A stretch of DNA of 64,000 bases from Deinococcus sp. JMULE3 (GTDB lineage: Bacteria > Deinococcota > Deinococci > Deinococcales > Deinococcaceae), in assembly GCF_013337115.1 (NCBI RefSeq), contig NZ_SGWE01000004.1, positions 558,001 to 622,000 of the forward strand, in the 5' to 3' direction. Positions 32,181 to 42,805 of this stretch are shown piece by piece (positions within the stretch are counted from its first letter, which is position 1; every line of letters begins with the position of its first letter). The position numbers were made by a program, and so were the translations under genes. A model generated the notes under the pieces. That model saw nothing but the letters and a program-made list of their open reading frames with translations, had not been told where the DNA came from and did no database searches.

Positions 32181-32244
32181 CAGCGTGTCCGCGAATCGTC
32201 TTCCCGTGTCAAGCCCACACCGCACGCTGCGCCTGCCGCGCCCC

Positions 32245-33261
32245 TTAAGCCGTCAGGACGCGGATCGCGCCCGCCAGGGCCTCGTCGTCCACCTGATGGT
32301 GCAGCACGAAGCGGACGCTGTCCGGCCCGAGCGCGTTGCACAGGACGCCCTGCTCGCTCCAGCGGGTGGCATGCGCCGCTGCATCGTGCACGGTGGCGTA
32401 GATGATGTTCGTCTGCACGGCGCTCAGGTTCACGTCGAAGCCCGCGTTCACGAGGGCGTGGGCCAGTTCGCGGGTGCGGCGGTGATCCTCCGCCAGCCGG
32501 GCCGGACCCTCGCGCAGGGCCACCAGCGCCGCCGCAGCCAGCACGCCCGCCTGCCGCATGCCGCCGCCCATCATCTTCCGGTAGCGGTGCGCCCCCTTCA
32601 TGGCCGCCGCGCTGCCGACGAGCACGCTGCCCACCGGCGCACCCAGGCCCTTGCTGAGGCACACGCTGACCGTGTCGAACATCCCCGCCACGTCCCGCAG
32701 CGGCACACCCAACGCCACCGCCGCGTTCACCACCCGCGCGCCGTCCAGGTGCAGCGGCAGCCCCTCCTCGGTCGCCACCGCGCGAATCCCCGCCAGCACG
32801 TCCAGCGGGATCACCGTCCCACCCGCCTTGTTATGCGTGTTCTCCAGACTGATCAACCCGCTCGGCGACTGGTGGATGCTGCGCCGGATCGCGGCGCGCA
32901 CGTCCTCCGGGGCGGGCACACCCAGCGGCGCGGGCACGAAACGCGGCACCACGCCGCTGAACGTCGCCATCATGCCCAGTTCCCACTCGTAGATGTGCGA
33001 CCCCTCCGCGCAGATGACCTCCTCGCCCCGGCGCGTGTGCAGCGCGATCGCCACCTGATTCGTCATCGTCCCCGACGGCATGAACAGCCCCGCCTCGTGC
33101 CCGGTCAGGCGCGCCACCTCCGCCTGCAACTCGTTCACGGTCGGGTCCTCGCCGTACACGTCATCCCCCACCGGCGCCTGCGCCATCGCCTCGCGCATGG
33201 CAGGCGTGGGGGTCGTGACGGTATCGGAACGCAGATCGGCAATCGGGCGGGACGCAGTCAT
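32245..33261 (-). CDS. ltaE: Low-specificity L-threonine aldolase
   Basis: A 338-residue PLP enzyme cleaving threonine/allo-threonine to glycine and acetaldehyde. Signatures: [73 protein letters not shown], and [14 protein letters not shown], which holds the PLP lysine. ATG 7 nt after TAGCAT, which excludes a ten-residue upstream extension. Monocistronic. Confidence 0.95.
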   Translation of the reverse strand: MTASRPIADLRSDTVTTPTPAMREAMAQAPVGDDVYGEDPTVNELQAEVARLTGHEAGLFMPSGTMTNQVAIALHTRRGEEVICAEGSHIYEWELGMMATFSGVVPRFVPAPLGVPAPEDVRAAIRRSIHQSPSGLISLENTHNKAGGTVIPLDVLAGIRAVATEEGLPLHLDGARVVNAAVALGVPLRDVAGMFDTVSVCLSKGLGAPVGSVLVGSAAAMKGAHRYRKMMGGGMRQAGVLAAAALVALREGPARLAEDHRRTRELAHALVNAGFDVNLSAVQTNIIYATVHDAAAHATRWSEQGVLCNALGPDSVRFVLHHQVDDEALAGAIRVLTA

Positions 33262-33332
33262 GCCCCGGATGCTACGCCGCGCCGCACCCAAAGTGGGACG
33301 CGCCCCGGGACACGAGGTGGTATGCCTGGAGG

Positions 33333-34001
33333 ATGCGTCCCTGGCTACCCCTCCTGCCCCTGCTGGTCGCCTGTCACGCCCCGGCTGACACCCTCCCGCC
33401 GGAACTGGCGCGGCTGGCCGGGCGGGACGCCTGGGTGTACGGCGGCGGCCCGCTGCGCTGCGTCCGGGGGAGCAGTACCACCGAGTTCTTCATTCCACTC
33501 ACCACCCCGGTCCGGGTCACGCAGGTCGAGCAGACCGGCCCGCGCGAGGTTGAAATCGGCGTGAAAGGACACGTCCGCGAGCAGAGAACGCCGCAGGCCA
33601 TCATCCTCACACTCGAACCACAGGGACCGGTAGAACCCGTCTCAGGCAGCAGCGGGAACGGGCCTCTCCCCCGCTGGTGGCAGGGACTGGAGGTGAAGTC
33701 CTGCACGACGTTCCGTGTCGCTTTCGTGGACGAGGCTCACCTGAACCGCACGCTGAGCTTCACGCCCCCGCCCGGTGCCATGCAGCGCCTCAGCAGCCAG
33801 CCCCGCGCCTCCAGCGTCGGCCTGAGCGCCACGCACCTCCTGTGGCTGCGCGGCCCGCCCGAAGAACCCCTGACCGACGTGGAGACCCTGCTGCGCGCGA
33901 CCACCTGGACGGTCATCGGCGGAGTCCCATACGGCGATCAGGTCACCACCTTCCGGAACGGACAGGTGATCCGGGAGACATTCCCAGGCATGGGACCCTG
34001 A
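33333..34001 (+). CDS. Putative lipoprotein, unknown function
   Basis: A 222-residue protein with signal [10 protein letters not shown] (lipobox Cys at about residue 14). The mature part is beta-rich with two further cysteines (LRCVRG, KSCTTF), possibly one disulfide. No family recognised. GGAGG lies directly against the ATG and TATGCC is a poor -10, so the expression signal is unclear. It converges on the LRV-repeat gene with only 4 bases between stops. Confidence 0.72.
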   Translation: MRPWLPLLPLLVACHAPADTLPPELARLAGRDAWVYGGGPLRCVRGSSTTEFFIPLTTPVRVTQVEQTGPREVEIGVKGHVREQRTPQAIILTLEPQGPVEPVSGSSGNGPLPRWWQGLEVKSCTTFRVAFVDEAHLNRTLSFTPPPGAMQRLSSQPRASSVGLSATHLLWLRGPPEEPLTDVETLLRATTWTVIGGVPYGDQVTTFRNGQVIRETFPGMGP

Positions 34002-34005
34002 ACCT

Positions 34006-36087
34006 CTACAGGTCCGGCCAGAGGTCCCGCCGCACCGCGTCCGCGACGGCCTGGACGGGGTCTTCCTTAAGGCGGCGAGCGATGAACTCCGGCAGATCCG
34101 TGCGGGAGGCGACGGCTTGTCGCAACTCCCAATTCATGGCCCGGACTGAGATCAACTGGTCCCACAGGTCCGGGGTCATGAACGGGGAGTCCAGCATGGC
34201 GTGAAGCAACTCCGTGATCCGCTGGTGTTCCTCGCCGTGACCCCTTTTCCAGAATCGAAACGAGTGGATTCCCTGCGTGATCAGGGCGCGCAGGTGATCC
34301 GCCGTGAAGTTCGGGTGCTGCACGAGCAGGAGGTCGTGCGCGGTCCCCACCAGTCGCGCCAGCATCTCTGGGGGCGTGGTCGGGTCGGTCAGCAGGGGCC
34401 GAATCCCATCCGGCCCTGACGCCCGCAACTGCTCGATGATCGGCAGGGACGGTGTAGTCGGATTGGCGGCGAGGTTCACTAGGACGTTCCCGGTGGCGAC
34501 CTCGGCGTACACGCCCAGCAGGTCAGGCGGCAGCGGCTCCCGCGTGTGGAAGTACGGGTTGAGCACGTCCGGTCCCAGGCGGGCGAGCACCTCGCGGGCC
34601 ACTACGGGGGGCAGCGTCCGGTTGCGCAGCAGCGTCTCCGCCACCCAGTCCACCGGGTCGGACGCGAGGCGGCGGGCCAGGGGTTCGTCCAGCGGAGCTC
34701 CCACGGCCATGGCTCCCCGCACGGCCACACCGCCTGAATTCAGGAGGGCGTCCCGCACGTCGGGCGGCAGGTCCGGACGTCCCGCCAGTGATTGCTGCCC
34801 CTGCTCGTCCGCGCCCAGCTGCGCCCACAACGTCCGCAGGAACTCCGGGGGCAGTGGTCGCCGGGGCAGCGCCCAGACCGGCAGGGGGCCGTTGCCGAGC
34901 ATGTCCATCAGTTCATCGTCCCTCAGGTCGTCCCGGCGCAGCAGAGAGGAAATCGCTCCAGGAAGTGTCCGGAGTACGTCGCGGACGTCCGGCAGCAGGT
35001 TGGGCGCCTGCGCCAACGAGTCAAGGTCATGGCGAAGTTCAAGGCCACCACCGGCGGCCCGGGCGACGCGCCACTGCTCCTCGGGCGGCCAGGACGGATC
35101 GAAGGGGTCCTCTTTCGTCTCGTCCTCCCGGAGATCGTAGGCTTCCTTCACCAGCGAATGTGGGTCGTCTTTCAGGTGGTTCAGCAGGTCGCCTAGCAGG
35201 TCCTCGCGGCCCATGACGGCGGCGCGGACGCTCGGGTCCGGGTCGGTGGCGTACGTGCTCAGCAGGTCCAGGGGGACGGATTCCGCTCGGGCTGCCATGC
35301 GGCGCAGCGTCACGTCTGCCCCCCTGAAGAGCGTCAGCAGCGCCGAGCGCACGTCCTCAGCCGCCGACGGGTTGTTGAGGACCGCGAGGCGGACGCGCCA
35401 TTCGGGGTCCCCGGCGAGGTCGGTCAGGGTGCGGCCGGGCGTGCTGGGGTTCGCGGCGACCGCGCGGCGGACCTGCGCCCACTCGCTGCGGGCCAGGGTG
35501 TCCAGCACGCGGGGCAGGGTGGCGGGGTTCCCGGCCTCCATCTCCTGTTTCGACAGTGGCAGGGTGCGGCCCGGTCGGTCGCGCATGGTCCAGGAGACGG
35601 ACGGGTCCAGGTCCCCGTGCAGCGGCGTGACCCAGTCGTCCGGCACGGACCGGTTCCCGGCGACCGCCGCGCGGATCTGCGGGTCGGGTGAGGTCACCCA
35701 GGCGTTCACCTGTGACCGGGTCGGGTCGGGGGTGCTGCGGGCTGCCAGGACTTCCTCCGGGTTGCCAGTGAAGGTCACCTCGTAGGTGCCGCCCAGACTG
35801 TTCCCCGTCAGGTAGGTCAGCTGCCCGAACGGCACCACGTCTCCGCTGGCGAGGTCCCACAGGTAGGTGCCGAACGTGCTCAAGTCTGCGTTCCACACGG
35901 CTTCGTTCCACACGGCTTCCCGGATCCCCTCTTCCAGTTCCGGCGGCAGGGTCAGCGCCTGTCCGTCCTCGCCGAGCACCTCCAGTTCAAACTGCCTCTC
36001 GTCGCTGTGCCAGTGGTACGTGAACTGCACGCGGGCCACTCCGGCGCGCTGCAGGCGGCGGGTGAAGCCCTGCGGGAAGACGCTCAC
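34006..36087 (-). CDS. LRV/HEAT-repeat protein
   Basis: A 693-residue cytoplasmic repeat protein. After about 130 residues of mixed N-terminal domain, the rest is a run of leucine-rich-variant (LRV) and HEAT-like helical repeats, roughly 25-40 residues each, with recurring DPxxxVRxAVAxNPSxP patterns such as WAQVRRAVAANPSTPG, WRVRLAVLNNPSAAED and DPSVRAAVMGR. Such solenoids bind proteins or nucleic acid. The GTG start overlaps the stop of the upstream 120-residue gene (GTGA), so the two are translationally coupled and may act together. Confidence 0.85.
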   Translation of the reverse strand: MSVFPQGFTRRLQRAGVARVQFTYHWHSDERQFELEVLGEDGQALTLPPELEEGIREAVWNEAVWNADLSTFGTYLWDLASGDVVPFGQLTYLTGNSLGGTYEVTFTGNPEEVLAARSTPDPTRSQVNAWVTSPDPQIRAAVAGNRSVPDDWVTPLHGDLDPSVSWTMRDRPGRTLPLSKQEMEAGNPATLPRVLDTLARSEWAQVRRAVAANPSTPGRTLTDLAGDPEWRVRLAVLNNPSAAEDVRSALLTLFRGADVTLRRMAARAESVPLDLLSTYATDPDPSVRAAVMGREDLLGDLLNHLKDDPHSLVKEAYDLREDETKEDPFDPSWPPEEQWRVARAAGGGLELRHDLDSLAQAPNLLPDVRDVLRTLPGAISSLLRRDDLRDDELMDMLGNGPLPVWALPRRPLPPEFLRTLWAQLGADEQGQQSLAGRPDLPPDVRDALLNSGGVAVRGAMAVGAPLDEPLARRLASDPVDWVAETLLRNRTLPPVVAREVLARLGPDVLNPYFHTREPLPPDLLGVYAEVATGNVLVNLAANPTTPSLPIIEQLRASGPDGIRPLLTDPTTPPEMLARLVGTAHDLLLVQHPNFTADHLRALITQGIHSFRFWKRGHGEEHQRITELLHAMLDSPFMTPDLWDQLISVRAMNWELRQAVASRTDLPEFIARRLKEDPVQAVADAVRRDLWPDL

Positions 36088-36446
36088 GGGCCTTCCTCCT
36101 GTTCGCTTTCGCTCAGGCGGGCGGCGCCGCGGGCCATCCAGGGGCGCAGGGGCAGGTCGCCCAGCCAGTCCTGCACGGTGGGAATCTCGCCGCCCATGTC
36201 CTCGCGGACGTGCTGCTCGCCGATCAATCGCACGGGGACCTTCTTGCCGGTGCTGAGGGTCAGGGTGGTGCCGAAGACCTGTTCGCACAGGAAGATGCCC
36301 AGGCTGGAGTGCAGGACGGCGCGGTGGCGGACGTCCGGCAGGTGGGCCTTGGTCTGGTCGAACCAGTTGTGGATGGGCAGGTACTCGTCGGGCGTCCCGC
36401 CGAACTGTCGGCTGGAACTGATCGCGTGGTGGTACGGGTGCGCCAT
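36084..36446 (-). CDS. DUF6915-like conserved small protein
   Basis: A 120-residue protein beginning AHPYHHAISSSRQFGGT, with YLPIHNWFDQTKAHLPDVRHRAVLHSS and LIGEQHVREDMGG; this His-rich pattern matches a conserved family I know as DUF6915, found across bacteria and phages, function unknown. The clustered His/Asp residues could bind metal. TACCCT lies 5 nt before the ATG. It is the first gene of a pair with the LRV-repeat protein (4-nt overlap). Confidence 0.78.
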   Translation of the reverse strand: MAHPYHHAISSSRQFGGTPDEYLPIHNWFDQTKAHLPDVRHRAVLHSSLGIFLCEQVFGTTLTLSTGKKVPVRLIGEQHVREDMGGEIPTVQDWLGDLPLRPWMARGAARLSESEQEEGP

Positions 36447-36509
36447 GCCCCAGGGTACGCGGGTGGGGTGGGGGCCGCGCGACGACCTGCCCGGTTCACG
36501 CGGCCCGGT

Positions 36510-38522
36510 TCACGCTCCGGCCAGTTCCCCCTGCCGCGCCTCGATGATCTTCCTGGCGAGGTGGTCAGGGACGGGCTGGTACCCGTGGGGTTTGACGCTG
36601 AACGCGCCGCGGTCGCCGGTCAGGGAGCGCAGGTCGGCGCTGTACGTCTGGAGTTCCGCCTGGGGGACGAGGGCGGTGACGGTGATGACGGTCCCTTCGG
36701 GGTCCATGCCCTGCACGCGGGCGCGGCGGGTCTGGAGGTCGCTGATCAGGTCCCCGGTGAACGAGGCGGGGGCGCGGACGCGCAGCTGCATGACGGGTTC
36801 CAGCAGGCCGGGGCGGGCGTTCGCCACGGCGTTTTTCAGGGCGAGGCTTCCGGCGGTGCGGAAGGCGATATCGCTGCTGTCCACGTCGTGGTAGCTGCCG
36901 TCCAGCACGGTGACGTGGACGTCCTGCATGGGGTACCCGGCGAGTGCGCCGCGCTGCATGGCGTCCTGCACGCCCTTCTCGATGCTGGGGATGTACTTGC
37001 CGGGGATGGCGCCGCCGACGACGGCAGACCGGAACGCGAAGCCTGGGCCGGGTTCGATGCGGACTCTGCAGTCACCGTACTGGCCGTGCCCGCCGCTCTG
37101 TTTCCGGTGTTTGCCCTGCGCCTCGGCGGGGGCGTGGATGGTCTCGCGGTAGGGGATGCGGGGCGGGGTGGTGGTCACGGTGACGCCCTGCGCGGCCAGC
37201 TTCTCCACGGCGATGCCCAGGTGCATGTCGCCCATGCCGGACAGCAGCTGCTCGCCCGTCTGGGGTTCGCGGGCGTAGTGCAGGGTAGGGTCCTCCTCAC
37301 GCAGCTTCGCGAGGGCCGCGCCGAGTTTGTCCTCGTCCTGGCGGGTGGCGGGGTGAATGGCGACGGTGTGGACCGGTTCGGGCAGCCACAGCGGGTCGTA
37401 CGTGATGGGCCGGGCGGGGTCGGCGAGGGTGTCCCCGGCGTGCAGGTCCGGGAGTTTCGTCAGGACGCCGATGCTCCCGGCGGGCAGTTCGGGCACCTCG
37501 GTGAGGTCCTTGCCGTTCGGGACGTACAGGTGCATGGGGCGCACGTCCAGGTCCTGCGAGGTGTTGCGCAGCGTGTCGCCGGGCCGCAGCGTGCCGCTCC
37601 AGACGCGGATGTACGCGACCTTGCCCACGAACGGGTCGATGGACACCCGCCACACCCGCGCGCTCAGCGGGGCGTCCGGGGTGGGCTCGCGGGTCTGGCC
37701 GTCCACGCCGGTCAGCGGGCCGCGTTCGCGGGCGCTGCGCAGCCCCGTGACCATCAGGTGCAGCAGCGCGTCCAGGCCCACACCGCTGAGGGCACTGACG
37801 GGCAGCACCGGGTAGAGGGTGCCCGCGTGGACGGCCCGCAGGTACGCCGCCTCCAGCTCGTCGTCCCCGATGGGTTCGCCCTCCAGGTAGCGGCCCATCA
37901 GGTCGTCGTCCGTCTCGACGATGGCGTCCAGCAGCGCGTCCCGCGCCTCGCGCAGCGCGCCGCTCAGGGCGGGCGGGAGGTCCTGCGGGGGGCTGACCTC
38001 GCCCGTCAGGACGTTCACCACGCCCCGGAAGTCCGGCCCCTCCCCCACCGGCAGGAACGCCGCCGCGACCGGCCCCTTCAGGCTGGCCCGCACGTCCGCG
38101 AGCACCGTGAAGAAGTCCGCCCGGTCCCGGTCCATCCTGTTCACCACCACCACGCGCGGCATGCCGAAGCGGTCGGCGGTCGCCCAGGCGCGCTCGGTGC
38201 CGACCTCCACGCCGCCCACCGCGCTGACGAGCACCAGCACGCTGTCCGCCGCGCGAATCCCGCCCCGGATCTCCCGCACGAAGTCCGCGAAGCCCGGCGT
38301 GTCCAGCACCGTCACGTCCGTGCCCTCGTGGGTCAGGCGCAGCACCCCGGTCTGGATCGAGAAGCCGTGCGCCTTCTCGGCGTCCGTGTGGTCGCTGCGG
38401 GTCGTGCCGTCCTCCACGCGGCCCATGCGCGAAATGACCCCGCTGCGGTGCAGCAGGGCCTCGGCCAGTGTCGTCTTCCCGGTGCCGCTGTGCGCGGCCA
38501 GACTCACGATGCGGTGAGGCAC
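36510..38522 (-). CDS. Elongation factor G-like protein (EF-G paralogue)
   Basis: A 670-residue translational GTPase of the EF-G-like group (mycobacterial FusA2 is an example), distinct from canonical FusA. G1 [16 protein letters not shown]3 [13 protein letters not shown]4 [10 protein letters not shown], then the EF-G II to V domain order: SFDPF-type domain II start ([14 protein letters not shown]), [14 protein letters not shown], and [20 protein letters not shown] in domain IV. The start is GTG with AAGGA 14 nt upstream, longer than optimal. The paralogue's role is not settled; ribosome rescue or stress translation is possible. Confidence 0.9.
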   Translation of the reverse strand: MPHRIVSLAAHSGTGKTTLAEALLHRSGVISRMGRVEDGTTRSDHTDAEKAHGFSIQTGVLRLTHEGTDVTVLDTPGFADFVREIRGGIRAADSVLVLVSAVGGVEVGTERAWATADRFGMPRVVVVNRMDRDRADFFTVLADVRASLKGPVAAAFLPVGEGPDFRGVVNVLTGEVSPPQDLPPALSGALREARDALLDAIVETDDDLMGRYLEGEPIGDDELEAAYLRAVHAGTLYPVLPVSALSGVGLDALLHLMVTGLRSARERGPLTGVDGQTREPTPDAPLSARVWRVSIDPFVGKVAYIRVWSGTLRPGDTLRNTSQDLDVRPMHLYVPNGKDLTEVPELPAGSIGVLTKLPDLHAGDTLADPARPITYDPLWLPEPVHTVAIHPATRQDEDKLGAALAKLREEDPTLHYAREPQTGEQLLSGMGDMHLGIAVEKLAAQGVTVTTTPPRIPYRETIHAPAEAQGKHRKQSGGHGQYGDCRVRIEPGPGFAFRSAVVGGAIPGKYIPSIEKGVQDAMQRGALAGYPMQDVHVTVLDGSYHDVDSSDIAFRTAGSLALKNAVANARPGLLEPVMQLRVRAPASFTGDLISDLQTRRARVQGMDPEGTVITVTALVPQAELQTYSADLRSLTGDRGAFSVKPHGYQPVPDHLARKIIEARQGELAGA

Positions 38523-38825
38523 GAAAGATCACCATTCCTTTCCCGAACATCCCCTCGGGACGGGCGGCAGCGACCGGCGAACGCACGCGGACAACAGAAA
38601 TTGTGGTGCCGCCAGTGTACACCCGGTCAGCCCTCCACCTGCGCCCCGGTTGCCCGCGTGCGCTATCCTCGTGCGTGCGTCACCGGGGGTGCCTGCCGAA
38701 AGCGGCGGGCTGAGACTTACCCCAGGAACCTGATCCGGGTCATTCCGGCGGAGGGAGCGTGACCGGCCGCCCACACCCGTGGCGCAGGCCCACCGCTTCC
38801 CCTCGTGACGCGAGGGGACTTTCTA
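38523..38825. other. Intergenic region upstream of thi operon
   Basis: 303 bases between divergent EF-G-like and thiB genes. It holds a -10-like TATCCT at 38664-38669 (no matching -35 seen) and the TPP riboswitch. Nothing else recognised. Confidence 0.7.
38679..38763 (+). ncRNA. TPP riboswitch (THI element)
   Basis: Classic THI-box sequence: P1 strands GTCAC (38679-38683) and GTGAC (38759-38763), GGGGGTGCC, then GGCTGAGA in the pyrimidine-sensing arm, and ACCTGATCCGGGTCATTCCGG plus GGAGGGA in the pyrophosphate-sensing arm, here noted in parts. It would repress the downstream thiamine transporter operon when thiamine pyrophosphate is plentiful. It ends 62 bases before the thiB start; no separate terminator hairpin with T-tract is obvious, so control may act on translation through the AGGGGA ribosome site. 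Confidence 0.95.
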
Positions 38826-39875
38826 ATGCGTACCAACCTGACTGTACTTGCCGCACTTGCCATTGCCAGCGCCGCCAGCGCCCAGACCACCGCAGCACCG
38901 ACCACCCTGACGGTCATCACGCACGACTCCTTCGACGTGGACAAGAAACTCATCGCCGCGTTCGAAACGCAGAACAGGGCCAAGGTGCGCTTCATCAAGG
39001 GTGGCGACGCCGGGGAACTCCTGAACCGCCTGATCCTCACCCGCCGCGCCCCCATCGCCGACGTCGTGTACGGCCTGGACAACAGCCTGCTGCCCCGCGC
39101 CCGACAGGCGGGCATCCTCCAGCCGTACAAGAGCCCCCTGCTCTCCCGCGTGCCCGCCGCGTACCACCTGAGCGAAGACGGCCTGCTGAACACCGTCGAC
39201 TACGGCTTCGTCGCCCTGAACTACGACCGCGCGTGGTTCGAGAAAAACAGCGTCCCGCTGCCCAAAAGCCTCGACGACCTGAAAACCCCCACCTACGCCA
39301 AACTGACCGTCGTGCAGAGCCCCGCCACGAGCAGCCCCGGCCTCGCGTTCCTCCTCGCCACCGTCAACCACTACGGCGAAACCGGCGCGTGGCAGTGGTG
39401 GCGCGCCGCCCGGCAGGGGGGCATGAAAGTCACGCGCGGCTGGAGCGACGCCTACTACAAGGACTTCACCCGCAACGGCGGCAAGTACCCCATCGTCCTG
39501 AGTTACGCCAGCAGCCCCGCCGCCGAAGTCTTCTACGCCGACGGCTTCAACCCCACCAAACTCCCCGCCCAGTCCCCCACCGGGAACCTCTTCCTGCCCG
39601 GCAGCACCTACACCCAGCTCGAAGGCGTCGGCATCCTGAAAGGCACCAAGCAGGCCGCCCTCGCCCGGAAATTCGTGGACTTCATGCTGAGCGCCCCCGT
39701 CCAGAGCGACATCCCCACCCGCATGTGGATCTACCCCGCCGTGAAAGGCACCCCCCTGAACCCCGTGTTCACCTTCGCGCAGGAACCCCAGCCCACCACC
39801 GTGAAAGCCGAGATCGCCGCCAACCCCCAGCGCCTCGTGGACGCGTGGGTGACGCAGGTGCTCCGCGCGAGGTGA
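38826..39875 (+). CDS. thiB: Thiamine ABC transporter substrate-binding protein
   Basis: ThiB, 349 residues, periplasmic thiamine/TPP-binding protein. Signal peptide ([16 protein letters not shown]), then [59 protein letters not shown] and [18 protein letters not shown], all typical of ThiB. ATG chosen for a normal signal peptide; a GTG seven codons upstream is also in frame. Directly controlled by the TPP riboswitch. Confidence 0.95.
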   Translation: MRTNLTVLAALAIASAASAQTTAAPTTLTVITHDSFDVDKKLIAAFETQNRAKVRFIKGGDAGELLNRLILTRRAPIADVVYGLDNSLLPRARQAGILQPYKSPLLSRVPAAYHLSEDGLLNTVDYGFVALNYDRAWFEKNSVPLPKSLDDLKTPTYAKLTVVQSPATSSPGLAFLLATVNHYGETGAWQWWRAARQGGMKVTRGWSDAYYKDFTRNGGKYPIVLSYASSPAAEVFYADGFNPTKLPAQSPTGNLFLPGSTYTQLEGVGILKGTKQAALARKFVDFMLSAPVQSDIPTRMWIYPAVKGTPLNPVFTFAQEPQPTTVKAEIAANPQRLVDAWVTQVLRAR

Positions 39876-40268
39876 GGGTTGTGGGGAGTGGGAAGTGGGC
39901 AGTGGGAACACAGGCTGCTTCGCAGCGGAAGGACACACGGCTGCTGCGCAGGACCCCTCAGTCAGCTGCGCTGACAGCTCCCCTTAGAGGGGAGCCTACA
40001 GACATGCTGTTGCCAAAGCTGAAAAAGTAGACCCCGCTGACATGCACCAAGCCTTCCTGCCCCTCTACCGTCATGGCCCACGAGCCGTCGTGCGCGAAGC
40101 GCGCGGGCCTTCGGCGGTTGCGAAGGATGGCGTCGAGGCCGGACACGTCACCGCCCATTCCAGATACGCCGCACCGAAAGAATCTCTTGCCGAGCGCAGC
40201 GACTGCTCCCCCGTCCCCCCTGGGGATGGGGGCTGGGGGGTGGGGCAGCCCGCCGCAGGCGCCCTCCA
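39876..40268. other. 393-base gap between thiB and thiP with repeats and hairpins
   Basis: No ORF is convincing. It holds a degenerate GTGGGNA heptamer array (39881-39908); two adjacent hairpins near 39957-39993 (GTCAGC-TGC-GCTGAC and CTCCCCT-TAG-AGGGGAG); and a C-run/G-run hairpin near 40207-40245. Such spacing inside a transporter operon is unusual and the hairpins may lower thiP-thiQ expression relative to thiB. Confidence 0.6.
39881..39908 (+). repeat. GTGGGNA heptamer array (four units)
   Basis: GTGGGGA, GTGGGAA, GTGGGCA, GTGGGAA in tandem, starting 5 bases after the thiB stop. Confidence 0.85.
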
Positions 40269-41816
40269 ATGAACAGCACGAAACTCCAGGGCTGGCTCCT
40301 CGCCCTGCCAGGCCTGATCTTCGTGGCACTCTGCCTCGTCCTCCCCCTGGCCAGAACGCTGCGCGAGGGTGGCGTGACCCTGGATGTGTGGCGTGACCCG
40401 TACTTCCAGGGTCGCCTGGCGTGGACGCTGACGCAGGCGGGCGTGACGGCGGGCGTGGCGGCGCTGATCGGGGTGCCGCTGGCGTTTCTGCTGTCGCGGT
40501 TCGAGGTGCGTGGGAAGGGGTTGTTCCTGCGCCTGCTGCTGCTGCCGTTCGTGACGCCGACGCTGGTGGCGGTGCTGGGGCTGAGTGCGCTGCTGGGGCC
40601 GCAGGGGTGGGTGACGCGCCTGTCGGGGGTGGACCTGAGTGACACGCCGGTGCTGCTGGTGCTGGGGAACCTGTTCTTCAACGTGCCGGTGCTGGTGCGT
40701 CTGAGTTACGCGGGGTTCGCGCGGGTGCCGGGGAACGTGGTGGGCGCGGCGCGGTCGCTGGGGGCGCCCTGGTGGCGGGCGGCGCTGGGCGTGGCGTTGC
40801 CTCTAGCGTTGCCGGGGGTGCTGGCGGGGGTGGTGCTGGTGTTCCTGTACTCGGCGTTGAGTTTCGGCCTTCCGCTGGCGCTGGGCGGGGAACGGTTCGC
40901 GACGCTGGAGGTGGAGATCTACACCCTGACGGCGCTGCAACTGCGTCTGTCGGAGGCGAGTGCGTTGATCATGGGCCAGCTGGGGTTCACGCTGCTGGCG
41001 ACGTGGGCTTACGTGGCGCTGTCGCGGGGTGGGGTGGGCGTGCCGCTGGGTAGCCTGCCGCGCGCGCGGGGCGGGGCGCGGGCCGCGCTGCTGGGGCTGG
41101 GTGGCGTGGTGACGCTCGTGTGCTTCGCGCCGCTGGTCGCGGTGGTGGTGCGGGGCGTGCTGGGCTCGTCGGGGTTCACGCTGGCGTACTGGCAGGGCGT
41201 GCTGGCGGACCCGGACACACCACTGCTGGTGTGGAACACGCTGCGCTTCGGGCTGATGGCCCTGGCGGGCGCCACGCTGCTGGGCGGCCTGTACGCGCTG
41301 GGCGCGTGGCGGGCCGGGTCGCGGGCGCTGGACCTGGTGTCGCTGATGCCGCTGATGGTCTCACCGGTCAGCCTCGCGGTCGGGTACCTGCTGGCGTACC
41401 CGGTGCTGGCCGCGACACTGCCGATGCTGATCGCGGCGTACACGCTACTGGCGTGGCCGCTGGTGGTGCGTTCGCTGCTGCCCGCGTTGCGCGCCATTCC
41501 ACCCAAGCTGTTCGAGGCGGCGCGTTCACTGGGCGCCACGCGCGGCGCGGCATTCCGGTCCGTCACGGTGCCGCTGGCCTTCCCGGCGCTGCGGGGCGGC
41601 GGGGCGCTGGCCCTGGCGACCGTGCTGGGCGAGTTCGGCGCGACGCTGGTCCTCACGCGGCCCGAGTGGGCGACCCTCAGCACCGGCCTGTACGAACGGC
41701 TGGGCCGCCCCGGCGAACGCAACCTCGGCGAGGCCTGCGCACTGGCGACCGCGCTGCTCATCCTCGCCACGCTGGCCTTCACGCTGCTGGACGGCGGCGA
41801 GGGCGAGGTGACGTGA
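40269..41816 (+). CDS. thiP: Thiamine ABC transporter permease
   Basis: ThiP, 515 residues, with two fused ABC permease domains and about twelve membrane helices. The cytoplasmic coupling EAA loops are seen as [27 protein letters not shown] in the first half and [25 protein letters not shown] in the second (quoted here only as landmarks near residues 155 and 415). The start lacks a good Shine-Dalgarno. It is followed 1 base later by thiQ. Codon third positions are heavily G-biased on the coding strand. Confidence 0.92.
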   Translation: MNSTKLQGWLLALPGLIFVALCLVLPLARTLREGGVTLDVWRDPYFQGRLAWTLTQAGVTAGVAALIGVPLAFLLSRFEVRGKGLFLRLLLLPFVTPTLVAVLGLSALLGPQGWVTRLSGVDLSDTPVLLVLGNLFFNVPVLVRLSYAGFARVPGNVVGAARSLGAPWWRAALGVALPLALPGVLAGVVLVFLYSALSFGLPLALGGERFATLEVEIYTLTALQLRLSEASALIMGQLGFTLLATWAYVALSRGGVGVPLGSLPRARGGARAALLGLGGVVTLVCFAPLVAVVVRGVLGSSGFTLAYWQGVLADPDTPLLVWNTLRFGLMALAGATLLGGLYALGAWRAGSRALDLVSLMPLMVSPVSLAVGYLLAYPVLAATLPMLIAAYTLLAWPLVVRSLLPALRAIPPKLFEAARSLGATRGAAFRSVTVPLAFPALRGGGALALATVLGEFGATLVLTRPEWATLSTGLYERLGRPGERNLGEACALATALLILATLAFTLLDGGEGEVT

Positions 41817-41817
41817 G

Positions 41818-42805
41818 ATGCTGTCCCGCGTGACCGACCTTCCCCCTGCCCTGTCGCTGCGTGACATCCAGAAATCGTTTGGTGGGGTGGCGGCGGTGCG
41901 GGGTGTGTCGCTGGACGTGGCGGCGGGTGAGACGGTGGCGCTGCTGGGCCCGAGCGGGTGCGGGAAGAGTACGGTGCTGCGGGTGGTGGCGGGTCTGGAG
42001 CGGCCGGATGCGGGGTCGGTGGTGGTGGCGGGGCGGGATGTGACGGGCCTGCCGCCGGAGGCGCGTGGGGTGGGGTTGGTGTTTCAGGATTACGCGTTGT
42101 TTCCGCATCTGAGTGTGCTGGGGAACGTGGCGTACGGGCCGCGGGTGCGGGGCGCGGGGCGCGCGGCAGCGGAGGCGCGGGCGCGCGAGGCGCTGGCGCT
42201 GGTGGATCTGCCGGGGCTGGAGGCGCGGCGTCCGGCGCAGTTGTCGGGGGGGCAGGCGCAGCGGGTGGCGCTGGCGCGGGCGCTGGCGACAGGGGCGGGA
42301 CTGCTGCTGCTGGATGAGCCGATGTCGAACCTGGATGAGCGGCTGCGCGCGGAGTTGCGCGCGGGGTTGCGGTCCCTGTTCGCGCGGGTGGGGGGCGGGG
42401 GTGCTGCTGGTGACGCATGATCAGCGGGAGGCGCGGGCGCTCTCTGCCCGCGTGGCGGTCATGCGGGCGGGTGAGCTGGTGCAGGTGGGGGCCACCGAGG
42501 AGGTGTTCGCGCGGCCCGCGACGGCGTGGGTGGCGGCGTTCCTGGGCGAGTCGAACCTCCTGCCGGACGGGCCGGGCTGGGTGCGGTTCGTGCCGGAAGA
42601 GGCGCTGCGACCCGGTGTGGGTGACCGTTGGCCGGTGACGGCGCGGCAGCCAGTGGAGGGAGGCGTGCAGGTGACGGTCGCGCACGCGTGGGGGCCGCTG
42701 TCCCTGACCCTGAGTGCGCGGGAGGCGGCGGCGCTGGACGGGGACCACCTGCGTCTGAGCGTGGACGAGTCGGGTGTGCGGCGCCTGCCGGAGGACCGGG
42801 CGTGA
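41818..42805 (+). pseudogene. thiQ: Thiamine ABC transporter ATPase, frameshifted
   Basis: ABC ATPase with Walker A LLGPSGCGKSTVLRVV, signature LSGGQAQRVALARAL and Walker B LLLLDEPMSNLDE, all in the first frame. After RSLFARVGG the frame runs into a stop at 42418-42420, while VLLVTHDQREARAL (the H-loop) and the remaining 130 residues continue in the next frame. One extra G in the G6 tract at 42390-42395 or the G5 tract at 42397-42401 explains it. Removing one base gives a normal 328-residue protein ending in GTGA overlap with the next gene. Either a real lesion, slippage-dependent expression, or a sequence error. Confidence 0.88.

Noticed and set aside
36210..38762. 850-codon plus-strand open frame across the EF-G-like gene
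   Set aside because: It is the antisense shadow of a well-supported EF-G paralogue; composition is low-complexity Gly/Val/Asp with no motifs.
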